From: Saururus chinensis
Lineage: Eukaryota > Streptophyta > Magnoliopsida > Piperales > Saururaceae
Reading direction: 5' to 3'
DNA length: 64,000 bases
Assembly (NCBI GenBank): GCA_035235625.1
Contig: CP141141.1
Coordinates: 47,143,719-47,207,718, forward strand
Numbering within the stretch: position 1 is the first letter of the stretch; each line of letters begins with the position of its first letter. The notes beneath the pieces were generated by a model, which saw only the letters and a list, made by a program, of their open reading frames with translations, searched no databases and was not told where the DNA came from. The position numbers were made by a program, and so were the translations under genes. Positions 37,586 to 51,100 of this stretch are shown here, piece after piece.

Positions 37586-39425
37586 GCAGAAATTGCTGCG
37601 AATTTTGAAGAACTGCGGGAATTTGGAAGAAATTAAACAAACCCATCTCCAGATTTTGATCCACGGGTTACAAGATGACAACTACTTGCTGCCCAAACTT
37701 GTCGATCTCTCCTCGACTCTCTACTCTATCGATTACGCTCTCCAGCTCATCACAACTGCCGACTCACCGGGCGTCGTTGCCTACAACACTTACATTAAGG
37801 CCTGCAATCAGAATCACCGCCGCTCGGACGTTGTTCTGGCTTTCAATCGGATGAAAGAGTCGGGGGCAGCTCCCAATAATTTCACCTTCACCTTCCTCCT
37901 CAAATCCTGTGAATCGCGGCAGGATTTTGAACGGGGCGCTCAGTTTCATGCCCAGATCGTTAAATCGGGATATGGATGTCATCTGTTTGTCCAGAATACT
38001 CTCCTAGATTTCTACTCCAAGTGCAGCATGGACATGGGTTTAGTTAATCGGTTGTTTGACGAAATGCCTGAACTAGATGTGGTGTCCTGGAATACCATGA
38101 TGGCCGCATATGTAGCTCACGGGGAGATGGAGTCGGCGCTGAAGTTGTTCGAACAGATGCCTGAAAGAAACATTGTGTCCTGGAATTCCTTACTGGCCGG
38201 GCTTTGCAAATCCGGAGACATGGAATCCGCAAAAGCTATTTTTGAGCGCATGCCTGAAAGAAACACAGCTTCATCAAATGCTATGATTACAGGGTATATA
38301 AAAAATGGTGATGTGGGATCTGCCCAGCAGGTTTTTGATTGCATGCCGGACAAGAATGTGGTTTCTTGGACGGCAATGGTTACAGGATATTCCAAGATGG
38401 GTGATCTTATATCAGCCACCCGGCTGTTCAATGAGATGCCCATTAAGAACGGGGTATCTTGGAGTGCCATGATAGCAGGGTATGCTCAAAACCGATTGTT
38501 TGATAAAGCACTTTCGATGTTTCATCAAATGCTGATGATGGGTGGATTAAGGCCTGACGAGACTACTTTACTGAGCGTCCTCTCTGCCTGTGCTCACCTG
38601 GGTGCTCTGGAGCAGGGGCGTTGGGTCAATTCATATATTACGATGCACAAGTTTGATTTAACTACGGCACTAGGAAACGCCCTTATAGACATGTATGCGA
38701 AGTGTGGGGATTTCCAACGTGCAAAACTGGTACTTAAGCAAATGGAGAAAAGATGCATAATCACATGGACGACGATGATTTCAGCTCTGGCTTTGAATGG
38801 AGAATGCCATGAAGCTTTGTTGCTCTTTGATGCAATGTGTGCAGAGAGAGTGGAGCCTGATGATGTTGTCTTCATCACTGTCATGGCAGCCTGTTCTCAC
38901 GGAGGGCTAGTTGAAGAGGGCAAACGGGCGTTTGACAAGATGGTTAATAAATACAGAATTAAGCCACGACTTGAGCATTACGGGTGTATGGTTGATCTTT
39001 TGAGCCGAGCTGGAAAACTTGAAGAGGCTATTGGGTTTATTCAATCAATGCCAATGGAGCCGAATGCAGTAATTTGGGCAAGCTTGCTTGGATCATGCAA
39101 GTTTCATGGAAATGAAGAACTTGCACTGTTGGTGAGCAAAAAGGTTCTTGATCTCGAGCCATCAAATTCCGGGTATCGAGTGCTGGTCTCAAATTTGAAT
39201 GCCACAAGTTCTCAGTGGGATAGCGTGTTGAATATGCGAGCTGGAATGAAAGAAGAAGGGCTGGAAAAGGTACCTGGCTGTAGCTCAATACAAATAGGCA
39301 TGGGCGTGCATGAGTTCCTTGCAGACGATGTAAAACATCCACAGAGGAGGGAGATCTATGAGATCTTGGATGGATTAACCTTGCAACTTAAGGCTGTTGG
39401 ATATGTTCCTGGAAAAATTCGTTAG
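37572..39425 (+). CDS. PLS-class pentatricopeptide repeat protein, E subgroup (617 aa)
   Basis: An intronless gene starting MVRIEQKLLRILKNCGNLEEIKQTHLQILIHGL, the usual opening of PLS proteins. About 13-15 repeats follow, with a long run of S-type units (VVSWNTMMAAYVAHGEMESALKLFEQMPERN, IVSWNSLLAGLCKSGDMESAKAIFERMPERN, TASSNAMITGYIKNG, VVSWTAMVTGYSKMG, GVSWSAMIAGYAQNR). It ends with the E motifs VIWASLLGSCKFHGNEELA and VPGCSSIQIGMGVHEFLADD, and a tail that stops before any DYW domain. The role is expected to be organelle RNA binding, likely as an editing specificity factor; the target is unknown. Its sequence differs from the other two PPR genes, so they are not recent duplicates. Small reading frames overlap the start codon. 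Confidence 0.93.
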   Translation: MVRIEQKLLRILKNCGNLEEIKQTHLQILIHGLQDDNYLLPKLVDLSSTLYSIDYALQLITTADSPGVVAYNTYIKACNQNHRRSDVVLAFNRMKESGAAPNNFTFTFLLKSCESRQDFERGAQFHAQIVKSGYGCHLFVQNTLLDFYSKCSMDMGLVNRLFDEMPELDVVSWNTMMAAYVAHGEMESALKLFEQMPERNIVSWNSLLAGLCKSGDMESAKAIFERMPERNTASSNAMITGYIKNGDVGSAQQVFDCMPDKNVVSWTAMVTGYSKMGDLISATRLFNEMPIKNGVSWSAMIAGYAQNRLFDKALSMFHQMLMMGGLRPDETTLLSVLSACAHLGALEQGRWVNSYITMHKFDLTTALGNALIDMYAKCGDFQRAKLVLKQMEKRCIITWTTMISALALNGECHEALLLFDAMCAERVEPDDVVFITVMAACSHGGLVEEGKRAFDKMVNKYRIKPRLEHYGCMVDLLSRAGKLEEAIGFIQSMPMEPNAVIWASLLGSCKFHGNEELALLVSKKVLDLEPSNSGYRVLVSNLNATSSQWDSVLNMRAGMKEEGLEKVPGCSSIQIGMGVHEFLADDVKHPQRREIYEILDGLTLQLKAVGYVPGKIR

Positions 39426-39968
39426 GGAGCAATATCGCCTTCATGACTTGAGCACTTTTGACTGTTTGAGTGTGGGTGCAAAATTCCTCTCAGATTCCAA
39501 AGATTGTACCACAATTCCATCTTGAATAAGGAAATTGTGGTTGGATACAGAAGCAACGTGAAATTAAAAATTTTATAGGGAGAAAGGTTCAGATTCAATT
39601 TTGACATAATTACCAAATCACCTTGTAACGGTTTCCACTGATTCCGATCCTCCTATTTTAGAGTTATGGATTCTATCATTTTTCTATTGTTATCACTCAT
39701 ATTGGTGTGAGCCAAGAAATTTACTATAATGAGTAAAGCCCTATTTAAACAAGATAGACTACCAATGTGAAGTCTTATTTAATAAAATTTATTAATATGG
39801 ACACAATAATACAAAAAACGTGCATATGAAAGAGTTATAGCCATTAAAAGTTTTAAAAATAGGTTAAAAATTCATCTAAGTTTATTTTAAATTTTGTTAT
39901 TACAATCAATTGAATTAATTCTAAAAAAATTTCATTCTATTTCTAAATAATTTTACACCTAAATAAAA
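39426..39968. other. PPR 3' flank
   Basis: AT-rich. No other gene seen. Confidence 0.5.
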
Positions 39969-40173
39969 AAAAATTTCATGCTCCTTGCTCACTATGAGCC
40001 TAGTATAAAGAATACTCAGGGACCATTTATTTTTAAGATTGACAAAACATATCCTAACACATTAATATCAATGTACACTAAGTGTATACACCATCGATCT
40101 TATGAATAAATTATCCTCTCCATTTCTAATGCTCGGCTCATGGTGAGTGAGGAAGATTAAAAATACTTCCTCC
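39969..40173. mobile_element. Palindromic MITE, family 1, copy D
   Basis: Left TTTCATGCTCCTTGCTCAC and ATGAGCCTAGTATAAAG; right GCTCGGCTCATGGTGAGTG and GGAAGATTAAAAATACTTCC. The internal ATTTTTAAGATTGACA and CATCGATCTTATGAATAAA match the other copies. Confidence 0.7.
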
Positions 40174-40558
40174 CAACATCCCTTATTTACAATGAGTATT
40201 CTGTGCAAACTGATTTTTTTTTTTTTAATGGAGATTGCCTATTATGAGAAGGAAAGTTAATCGTTAAACGTTTGAAGCAGGAGATTTCAATTTTCAGAAA
40301 TTGATTTACCGTGGTCTTTAGCACATGTTTCTTGCGTTGTCTTCAAACGTTCTCGTCGTCACCATTGATCAACCTGGTCGTAAAGATTACATTTCTGAGC
40401 AATTTGAACAGACACTCACAGGTGCTGAAGGAATTAAACGCACTAATCAAAGATGGTGGGCCTACTGAGGATGTTCAAGATGTGTCTCATTTAATCATTA
40501 ATTAAAAACCAAGCTTTACATCAAAGTTAAATTAAAAAAGATAAACGCTAGTGGGAAA

Positions 40559-40862
40559 TACTCCCTCTGTCCAGCTACATTTGTAAAAATATACTCCATC
40601 TTTCTTAAAAGAGTGCCATTTTTGGTTTTCCAAAATGAACTAAAATTAGTTCATTTTAGAAAAACAAATAAGACATTTACTTTAGGACAGGGAGCAATAT
40701 TTAAGAAAATCAATTAATTAACCTTTTTACTTCATCCACTGACCTTTTTTACTCCATCCACTAATTACTATGTAATTACTATAATAATGATAAAATGAAA
40801 TGGGATAATTAATATAGGACAAGTTTTTTTTCAAATCGGACAAATATGGGATGTTGGGAGTA
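40559..40862. mobile_element. Stowaway-like MITE with another MITE inside it
   Basis: The outer left end TACTCCCTCTGTCCAGCTAC with ATTTGT after it pairs with the inverted right end TACTCCCAACATCCCATATT, also followed by TGTCC. The inner element at 40592-40696 interrupts it just after the left terminal repeat. Confidence 0.65.
40592..40696. mobile_element. Stowaway-like MITE, short subfamily, copy 2 (nested)
   Basis: TACTCCATCTTTCTTAAAAG at the left, with GAACTAAAATTAGTTCATTT as the central palindrome and AGGACAGGGAG at the right. It lies inside the outer MITE and is therefore younger. Confidence 0.7.
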
Positions 40863-42184
40863 ACAGTTGCCATTATCTCTTACAAAGTATCTAATACAAT
40901 GTAATAGATCCACATGCACCACCTTATAACAGACAAATCAGGCTAAAAAGGTGTGAAATTACACGCTAATAAACACCTACCACTGCTGTACGAAGTATAC
41001 AAAATTGTCGGCTATGTAGCCCCTAAGGATTTGAGTAATTTGACTATCATCATGACATTGGGTGAAAACTGAGTTTGTTGTGCCCTTTAGATGAGGTAAA
41101 TATGCAATCTTTCATCATGTATGCAGTTTGTCACGCACAGCTGAATGCTGACCTGATCATGGACTATGAACATAGCTTTAAAACCTCTCAGAATTGGCCA
41201 ATAATAAATGACTATCAATTTCTCACAGTTCGTAGAGCTAAAAATGCCTCTCTTGTCCTTCGCATTTAGTTGCATCTCCTCCAAGGAGCTTGAAAATCCA
41301 ACAGATCAGATGGTGAAGCAAAGAAAATCCTAGCACGAGGCATTTTTAAATTTTCTCAGTAAAGAGAAATAAACAATTGTCTTTTATTATAAATTTGAAT
41401 AGAAGAAATTTTAAATTCTGGAAAATATTTGATTACAGAAAATATCTATTCAAGATATCAGCCATGTATTAGTTACTTAAAGTCTAACATGCCATTTGCA
41501 TGGCCAAGATCAAGCCCAAGGCTGCTCTGGCGACTTATAGAGGGTGAAACAAAGAATATACTCCTATGGGTATCTCTTAATTTTTACCATTAAGAAGTTA
41601 GATTTAATTTTTCACAACAAATGCAAAGTGAAGAAAATTGACATTCCTGGATGATATTTATATTTCAGACAATATATATTCAACTTTCTATTTCGTCTCC
41701 TATTATGCAACTTAGATTTCCTAATTTTAGAACCTAATTCTATTAAGGGCATTTAGTCCTAGTTTAGGAATGAGAATTAAGAATTCTAACCAGTAAAAAG
41801 GAAAGAAGAAATAAGAATTTTGATAATAGGTCTAATCCTGATGGGTGAAGATTAGGAAAGGGTTAATTATGACTCCTGTCACCATACACATTGTGTAAGG
41901 CTACCAACATAATTCCAAACATAAGGATTAGTAGAAGAGAAAGAAGATCTAGCACTAAGAGATTGGAGAAGAGCATTGAAGATTGATTGACATGGGTTGA
42001 GGTGTGTTTAATTTGTGTGGTTTGTGGACATACTAATTCATGTAATCTTAATATTCTTAACACGTAACTGCATTAAAGGACCTACCTCAGAAAAATTAAA
42101 GATTTTAAATAGAAAAGAAAAGATGTAGAAACTTTTAAAAGAAAGAAATTGCAGATATATACCACGATAAATATCGATTTTTTT
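40863..42184. other. Intergenic before FTSHI4 3' end
   Basis: No gene that I can support. It presumably includes the FTSHI4 3' UTR at its right end. Confidence 0.45.
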
Positions 42185-45100
42185 TCACAGAAAATGGCCA
42201 ACCGTCAAAAGCTCTGGTGTTTCCTTATCTTCTTTTATTTCAATTGAAACTTCTTCTTTAATTTCTTTCACCCTCTTTTTCCAAATTCCATCAATCAGCT
42301 TCCATGTCTCATCACTGATTATTTGGGTCTGTAAGAGGTAAAAAAGAAAAAAATAGAGAGCAATATTAGCTGCTGCACATAATATTTGAATATCAAACAA
42401 ATAGCAATCTTTTTTTTTTATACCTCCATAGGCCGAGGTGCACCAAATGTTGCAAATCCAACATTTCCTGGCGCAAAAGTTACTCTTCCAGGAAGTGTAA
42501 CACCATGTATTCCCCATCGTCCAGAGTAAATAAGTGCACCGTACTCATCAACTGGAGGTATGGGTGGCTAGAGCATTCAAATACCAAAAATTAAGCAATA
42601 GTTTAGAAACTCGACATATAAAAGAGGATTTTTACAAAATTAATGCTCCTTGATATATGCAATAGATTGATTTGACGTGCATATTAATTTTGTGAAATGA
42701 AGGGCAGGCTATAGGATGCTCCTTGATATATGCACGTCATTTGATTTGAAGGGAAACTTTATTGGATGCAATAGATTGATTTATCAGACAGATCATTGGG
42801 TCCCATTAAAACGATCATGCAAATAAGATGGCACACTGGAGATAGTGATGTTGAGGTATAGGAAGATTGAGCGGGATTTGAGTGATCATATACAGAATGT
42901 TGAGCTAGATTTGTGAGAAGACTAGACAGGACTTGAACAGTGTCACTTGAGAGAGGGATGGGATATAGTCATTGAGATAATTTGTGCATGTGAAAACAAA
43001 GACTTGCATCACCACTGCCACAATTAAAACAGAGCCCTCAGAGAGAAAGAGAAAGAAAGTCGGTATGAAATGACACGACGAGAAAGTGTGTAATCGTTTT
43101 TTTTTTGCTCAGTAGAAAGTGTTTAATCATTGCAATAAAATATGAGAGGGCTGGAGGAATAGATCCGCATCGCTGGCCCTATATAACAGGGCGTGATGAT
43201 GATGATGATGGCAAACTGATGATGATGATGACAAAGAAGATGACTATGATAAAAGTCACAAGTATAGATTGATAATACAAATAGAAATACGAAGAGAACA
43301 TGGACATGTACTGGTCAAATTTAACGCCAGACAACTATATAACATTTTTTAAATATCAATAGCATATTTAACTTGATCGCTCTTCAATCTTCAACATGTC
43401 AAATGCAATCATCCAAGTCCCCCACATTTCTAGTAGGTGGTCCATGAATTTTATTAACACAGTGCACTTTTGGCGTACACACTAACTTCTAGAAGGTAGT
43501 ACTAGAGCAATGCAAATAGCTGGGTAAAAGAAATGGTAATATCTCAAATTAAAGAAACAAGAAAATGGCATATCTTTCTTATATTACCTTCTTTTCTCCC
43601 CCTTTCTTCCATTTATTTATTTAGTGGGGGCGTGGGGGGCTGGAGTGTTGTTGCACAATGATTGGCACAATTTTATACTAATCTTATCGAAATGTTTGAA
43701 CCTGATGAAAGGAGAGAAGAGACTGGTTTACGTTGACTGACAACCTGAGGTATTCGTGGGGCCTTCTGATATATGTCCCAGATCCTCTTGGCCTTTATTT
43801 CTCCCTCTTTGAGTAGTATATCTGCATGTTGTAAATGCACTTGTCAACAATAATTCATCAAAATTTCCTCTGTACTTGAATTTTTTAGCACCTATTCAAT
43901 GACAATATGTTCTCCGAAAATTATGGCTACAAACACATAGATCCAGAATACTTTTTATCCAAAATGTGCACTGCACCCCCACACCCACAAGACCCTCCAG
44001 ATGAGTAAAAATGAACAATAATGAGTTTAGACCTGTAATTGCTTCAACAGCTGACCGATATTCTCTCAGTACAGATGCACATTTGTTCACAGCAAAACGC
44101 ATGTACTCATCTCTGAGTGATTCCAGTTTTGCTGCAAGCTATGGGCAGAAAAATCAGCGGTTGAAACATAGAGATGCATAATTTTAGCTAATTAGATCTT
44201 CTGCTAATCGTACATGTGGGACCAGATCGCCTTGATGCCTGTAGTACGCTTTACCAAATGCTGTCATGCCTGTCTGTAAAATTAAAATTTCAGCACGAGT
44301 TGAAGCTTCCAATGTTGCCTTAGCAGAAATCCAGCACAAGTTCTCTATTCCAAAAATCTCCTCCTCAATTACCCTGGCTGAGCAAAAAAATTACTTAGTT
44401 GTACAAAAGAAAATATATGTAATAAAAATCAAAATTTCTGAAGTGAAGCAATGTAAAGGATCAAATGCTATCTGGGAATGACCAAAGAAAGTTTAAAAGA
44501 GCTGCTTAAAAAAAAGACGGTTCACATAAAGCAAAAGATGATAAGTTAGTGAATACTTGAAATACATCTGACATCAAGACAATCTTCCTAAATGTGCAGT
44601 TCGTAGATAAATCTAATATCCTCCAAGTAGAATTGTGATTAGTCACAAATTCTAACTAATGGAGAATGTTGAGGTCATAACACCAGAAAATTTAGAGACT
44701 CAGGTGGCTTTTTTATTCTGAAAATAAAACCTAGAGCCAAGCCAGTTTACAAAGAAAGCAAACACTGAAAGTAAATAAAAAGTACCCCTTTCTATGTCAA
44801 AAAAGGTCCTCAGTCCAGAAAATAAACCGTGGACATACAGAAACCATATTTCTTGGATGCTACTTAATGTTATGAGTAAACTGTTGTTCATCCATACATC
44901 TTAGCATTAGACATTAAAATTCTTAAAATACAAACAGAAATCAACCCTCCGTTCCATGCTGACACAGCCTTAACTTTTAAAGCCAACATGACCAGAAATC
45001 AAGAAATAAAAGAACTGATAGACCCAAAAATTCAGCCAACAAGATGCCAAAAATTCACAAATGTAATTCTCACGTGCACAGGCGCGCACTATAGAGTCCA

Positions 45101-48100
45101 CATAATCTGACTTTTTTGGGAAGAATCTCCCAGAATCTTCAGCATACTGCATATTTGGTTTGCTGTGAATGCTATGAATATCTGTCTGCCATACATTAAC
45201 AAACCTAAGAGTTCTCATCAACGGGGGAAGCTTAATATTGTGGAGAAAGCTACCTATAAAAAATAATGTAGCAAGCTAAGAAAATAATCAGAATCAATGA
45301 ATAAATACAAGAAGAAGTGGTAATATTGCTCCATGCCTGTCTTTTTATTATTAGAAATAGCAGTATCCGGACTGACCTCAGTAAAAGGACGATGAGGCTC
45401 CGGGAAATAGCAACCCAGAACAGCCACTGCTGCCTCTCGGTATGCCAACCTCAGCTTTAGTTCCTCTGGGATTTCAGTACTGTCTTCTTGACCAGTTTCG
45501 AATGTTCCCTTTTGCTGAAATGGAAAAAGGGTGCAACAGGAAAAAAAAAAGGTATCTATTACTACAAGGAAAGTTCTAATTTTGCCCATTCAGAGGGTAA
45601 AGTGTTCATATCTACCCTCTTTAAAGCCTCTAGCAACTCCTCACGTCCGATATAATCCAAATCTTTTCTGGCCGTCAGAATTCCAGCTTCATTCCTGTCA
45701 TCATGACAAAGAAGTTTGAGAATAAAACCTTTGTAGCTGAAGGGGAAGAAGTGAAAATTTTGTTATTTTTTATTTTGTAAAGTGAAAATTTTGAAATAAC
45801 TACTTACAGTATATTCTGCAGTTCTGCTCCAGTAAAGTCTACTGTAAGGTCTGCAATTTCCTTAAGTAAAATTTCTTTTTCCTCCTCCAATCGGAAATAC
45901 TTATTCCTAGCATGGACCTGCAACATTCATAATCATAATCAAGGTGCATCTTTTCCCAACAACTTGAGGTCAGAGGTATGGATCTTACGCCTTCATGATA
46001 GCCTATTTTGTGCCAACTCTTTTGTAAGAGATATCATTAGTCATATTGTTTTTATTAACTCCATCCAAGTTTTGTTAGATCTCCCTCTCCCTCTTTTGGT
46101 GTCATTTTGGGGCGTTCTTTGTACAGGGCCCATATCACCTACACTCCCTAAGCTTCTCCCTTAAAGGTACTACCCCTAAATTCTTGTGTATAAACTCATT
46201 TCTACCTTCTAGTTATCCCACACATCTACCATAGCATCCTCATTTCAGCTACATTCAATCTATTTACATGACTTTTCTTTAAGGCCTCAACATTTTGCTC
46301 AATAGAGTATTGCAAGCCTAATAGTTGTCCTATAGAACTGTTGTAACCCATAGGTTACAAGGGTGAAATTGAGGGGAGAGTGCACATGGGAAAGGGGAAG
46401 AAGAGGAAGAGGAAGAGAGTTTGGGAGACAAAGAAAAATTACTTTTACTAAGTTATTCTCCAAAAATTCCTCACTAATGACTTCATAGTACATGATTTAC
46501 AGGTTTTAGCCTTCTCTAACTAGGAAAGCAAGGAAAATGAGAATCCTACTGTAAATAAAACATAACATTACTGAAAAGAAAACCTAAACTAGGGCATACT
46601 ATAAAAAGAAAGTCCTAATTTGGAACCATAACAAGAACTTACCTTTAAGCTTATTTGGAACATGCTTATCACACAATTCTCTTGATGATTCCCTCCAATT
46701 TACCCAACCTGCATTTATCCTATATACTACATCACTCTCAATATCTCCATCTTTGTGGATAATGGAGCCCAAATAACGGAATTGCTCACATCTTGCCCAT
46801 CCATTTCAACTAAGGTCATACCTATAGTTCTACCTTCCTTAAAGTTAAATTTCATATACGCCATCTTAGTCCTACTTATTTGAAAACCTTTTGATTTTAG
46901 TGCTTCCCTCAACAATTCTAGTTTAGCATTAAACCCTACTATAGTTTCGTTGACTATAACAAAATCAATCACAATTAATGGACCTGCAACATTAACTGAA
47001 CAAAATGCTACAATTAACAAATAAACCAAATCCATAGAGTTCACAAAATTATAGGCCAACATACCTGTAATATAGCCAACCTTCCATCTTTGGATGGCAA
47101 TCCAACCCTTATAATCTTGTCAAATCGCCCCTTTCTCAACAGAGCAGGATCCAATATATCAAGACGATTTGTTGCTCCAATTATTAGTACCTGGTACACC
47201 AAAATTAACGTGATACATAGAAAAGAGTTCCATTCCATTATTATTGCCCATGGTAAGATTTGTGCACTATGGAACTCGAAGCAGGTTACCTGTGAAGTTG
47301 AAACTTTGAACCCATCCATCTCAGTCAGTATCTGAAGAAGGCCTTGTTCTCTTTCTGCACCACCCTGTATGTGTAATTGAACTATGATAAGCGTCGCATT
47401 GATTGGTAACTAAAGGTTGAAGGGCTAAGGTTTGAATGCTAATTTAATACGCCAAGTCTTCAACAAATCAAACTCTCAAAAATATAAAAAAAAAATTAAC
47501 ACAAACTAACTGGCTGATGAAAGTGGAAAATTTGGATCATTAAATTCACAAAGAAAAAAATAAAATTTACTATCAGAACCAGATGCATTTTCTGAAACAA
47601 AAAGCTTCCTTAAAGTGTCCTAAGAGCGGGAGAATCAGTAAGCAGAAACAAGAAGATAAATTTGTCCAGCAGGTATGCTAAATGGAGCCGGACAGAAAAA
47701 TAGGGATATGGCTGTCATCTTGATGAAGGCTTCCAACATTACACAATTAGATACTTCACAAATTACAAACAAGCCACCACAATTTCAGACATATTGGCGG
47801 AGATAATAGTCCACTGTTCCAGTTCCAGATTTTGCAAGACCAAATAATGCAGGTGACTGTTTGCATCTTTTCTCTATTAGTTTAGTCAGCTCCTACTCAC
47901 TACTTTTCTGCTCACAGTTTAGTCAGTGAAGGGTATTTCTGTCCTTCGTATTTAAAGTGAGTCCAGTCCATTGAGCAGGGAGGGTAATATAGTCATTTCT
48001 ATAATTCAGTTAGTTAGAAGGGTACTATTGTCTTTTCTGTAATTCAGTTAGTTACTATGTCAAAGTCAGTTACAATTGAGAGGATATAAATAGTGGTGGA

Positions 48101-51100
48101 GGGAAGAGAAGAGGCAATCAAGTTTGAAATTCGAAATTTTATCCAGAAATCTCTGTTTGCTCATGGATTTGAGCCTGGGCTGTGGATTCAGCTCCAATTT
48201 CTTGTAAAACCTTTGTGGATATGAAGGGAGCTTGTGGATTCAAGCTTGTAAGTCCCATTTCCATCCAGAAATCAAAGTTTATTCTCTGTTCTTTCATCTG
48301 ATCTACACCACCAAAGCAGAAAGTAGCAATAAATAGTCTAATAATTGAGTTTGGCTCCTCAGATGTTGCTTACACAAAACATCAGACAGCTCTGGTAAAG
48401 CACAATGCTCTTGGTGTGAACCAGCAGATTCACAGTATTGGCAAAGGGAAGGCTGTAAATTTGGAGGAAGAATTAAGACAAAAGGGGAGGAATTTTGGAC
48501 GAGGAGAGGGAGGGATGAAGGACAAAGTAGGGGAGTTGGAAGGGAAATTTCAGCAAACATGTTGTGTGCCTGCTGAAACAGCAGGAAATAGCAATGAGTA
48601 AATCTAAGAGGGGGAGACAGATTAGACGAGGGAGCTCTATATTCCATTCACTAACGCCAATAGAGAAGACATCAATCCCCTTTTACATAGATGGCCTAGG
48701 TGGGCCCCCACCTAATTAAAACAACATCTAATATGAAGCATCCAAATAATCTAAACTAATTAGTGACATAAGCTAAACCAACTATGGACCATGGCCAGCA
48801 AACTGACCCATGACTAGCCAAATAAACATTAGTAGATGAAGCAAATACTAACAGGAGAATAGTTGTTTGGGATTCTGAAATACAATTTCATGGAGTTTTA
48901 GAAATCGACAGTTGTTTGGGATTGGGAGCATGCACTTCATATTACAGCATTATAGCATTATTGGTTAAGGATTTTGCAGATGCATTTTAGAGTACACCAT
49001 TGACTAATGTGTCGCCGGTTTTAAAACCTCCAACTTCAAAATGCAAGCTTACAACTAAAAAAGGCACAGCCCATGCATTTCCAATTATGATCTCTCCAAC
49101 CTCGGAATTTGAAATGCACGGCTTCCTCTCATCTCACTCACCCTCCCTCCCACCTTTCATCTCCTCCTTTCTCCCTCGGCAGCCTCTTCCCCCATCGTCC
49201 TCCCCTTCTCCTGCTGCATGTTGTTGAAATATGGCATACTGCCGCCAAAGTCCACCAGACCAAACCAAATTGCAGCAGATGATGCCAATGTCCACCAACC
49301 TTTATCAAAGTTCGAGGACTGACTACTGTCAAAGTCCAGGGGACCACTGCCGGAGTCTTCTGATTGCCGAAGTTATTGCCATCGGAGTCCACCAGATTGC
49401 TGGCCGCTACTGGCATCCGCATGAACACCGTTGTTAGCGGGATCTTCGTTGGTATTCGCAAGTGTCGGCAACAGCAACCGAATCGCCACCCGTCTCCACC
49501 AGTTCGCCAATTGTTGTTTGATAGCTAGCGAATGGCATTCGCCTAATCACCGACCACCACTGGACAGCCGCCGAAGTCCGCAGGATTGTTGGCGAAGTTT
49601 GTCAGATCGCAGCTGTAGTCCACTATTTGTGTCCGCTTAACCTCTTCCCCTCCAACCCTCTACCCCTGTCCTCTACGCTTCTAGGCCCTTGCATTTTGAA
49701 TCGTAGTTTGGAAACTCAGGATTCTAGTTTGCATTCTTAAATCTGAGTTCTCAAATGCAGGATTCTAGTGTGGGTCTGAAATCGTGATTTCAAAATGCAG
49801 CAATCTGAAATACAAAATAACTAAACCCCTGTAACCAAAGATAGGGATTGTGAGGCCCAATAAGTGTGGCTGGTTGTCAGGCCCAATAAGAGAGAAGTCG
49901 TAAGGCCCAAAAAGGGAGCTGGTCAGGTCATAACAGCTCTTCTTCAGTTTCACACTGTGAAATGTTTTGGACATCCACTACTCTAAACGCACAGAACCCT
50001 CTCAAAACCAATCAAACAAAAGATAGTCAACAATTAGCTAAAACATATTTCTCTAAAGCCATTACGGATTTGCCAGATTCAAAAGCTAAATGGCAGATGT
50101 AGCCTTCTGTTTTAGGACTCTCTTCCAATAGTAGTTTTTTCCTCTATAGTGATGAAATTCGGGACTAAGCTCCAGGTTTACAGAGCAAACAATTAGCTAA
50201 GACATATTGTAACCTTTTTGTTAAGAAAAATAATGCCCATTCCAGCCTATGATGTATAACCCTCCTTTAAAGTATATTAAGAGTTACATTTGAGACAACT
50301 TCACCATGCTATGATTTTGACAAACCATGCAAGCATACCTCTATCAGTTTCTAAAATGGCAATTATTGAAATGCTTGTTCAGATTTTGTAGTCAGCAAAT
50401 TACAGTTTACGAAGAGTATGCAGAAGTGCCAATATTTTAATGCACAGTATAATGTCCTTGCATATGGACAGCACTTATGTCAGCTTACCCCACCAATATC
50501 AGGTCCACCACGTTTGCTTCCAATAGCATCAATCTCATCGATAAATATGATAGATGGAGAATATGATCTAGCACTTGCAAACAGATCCTTCACACGAGCT
50601 GCTGCAACACCTGAAAACATCTGAGAAAGAAATCCAGAAACATAAGTGAGTTCCATCTTAAAATTTGATAAGTAGTCAATTTAACTGCTTGGAAATTCAT
50701 AAAGGTTTAGGTCTGCATTTCTTTTTCATTCGTGTCAAAGCAGAAAGCTAGCTATTTAACCAAAAGAACAATATTTTTTAAGCTGAGTTGACAATTTTTA
50801 TGACTGTTAACTCAACAAAAATTATGACACAATATTGCATGATATCAGATTTTTTTTTCTAGAGGATTGAAAGAGATCTCAAACACATTTATAAATATGA
50901 GAAATTATAAAATTTAGTCCATCAAATTTTTGTTTATGGACTTAACAACAAAGTGTACTGCCATCCAACCGGTTCACTTCTTACATTTATCATAAATCGT
51001 TATGCCTTTGTAGATTGTATAACACTAACCTCCACAAAATCTGTGCCATTTGCTGCAAAAAATGGAAGCCCTGCTTCCCCAGCAATAGCTTTTGCTAGAA

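Noticed and set aside
43195-43242. GATGAT repeats, checked as a possible Asp-rich coding exon of FTSHI4
   Set aside because: They lie within intron 14, are a simple triplet repeat, and both neighbouring exons join in phase without them.
48303-48647. A 114-codon frame on the minus strand in FTSHI4 intron 5
   Set aside because: No protein family is recognised, and FTSHI4 exons 5 and 6 join in phase without it.
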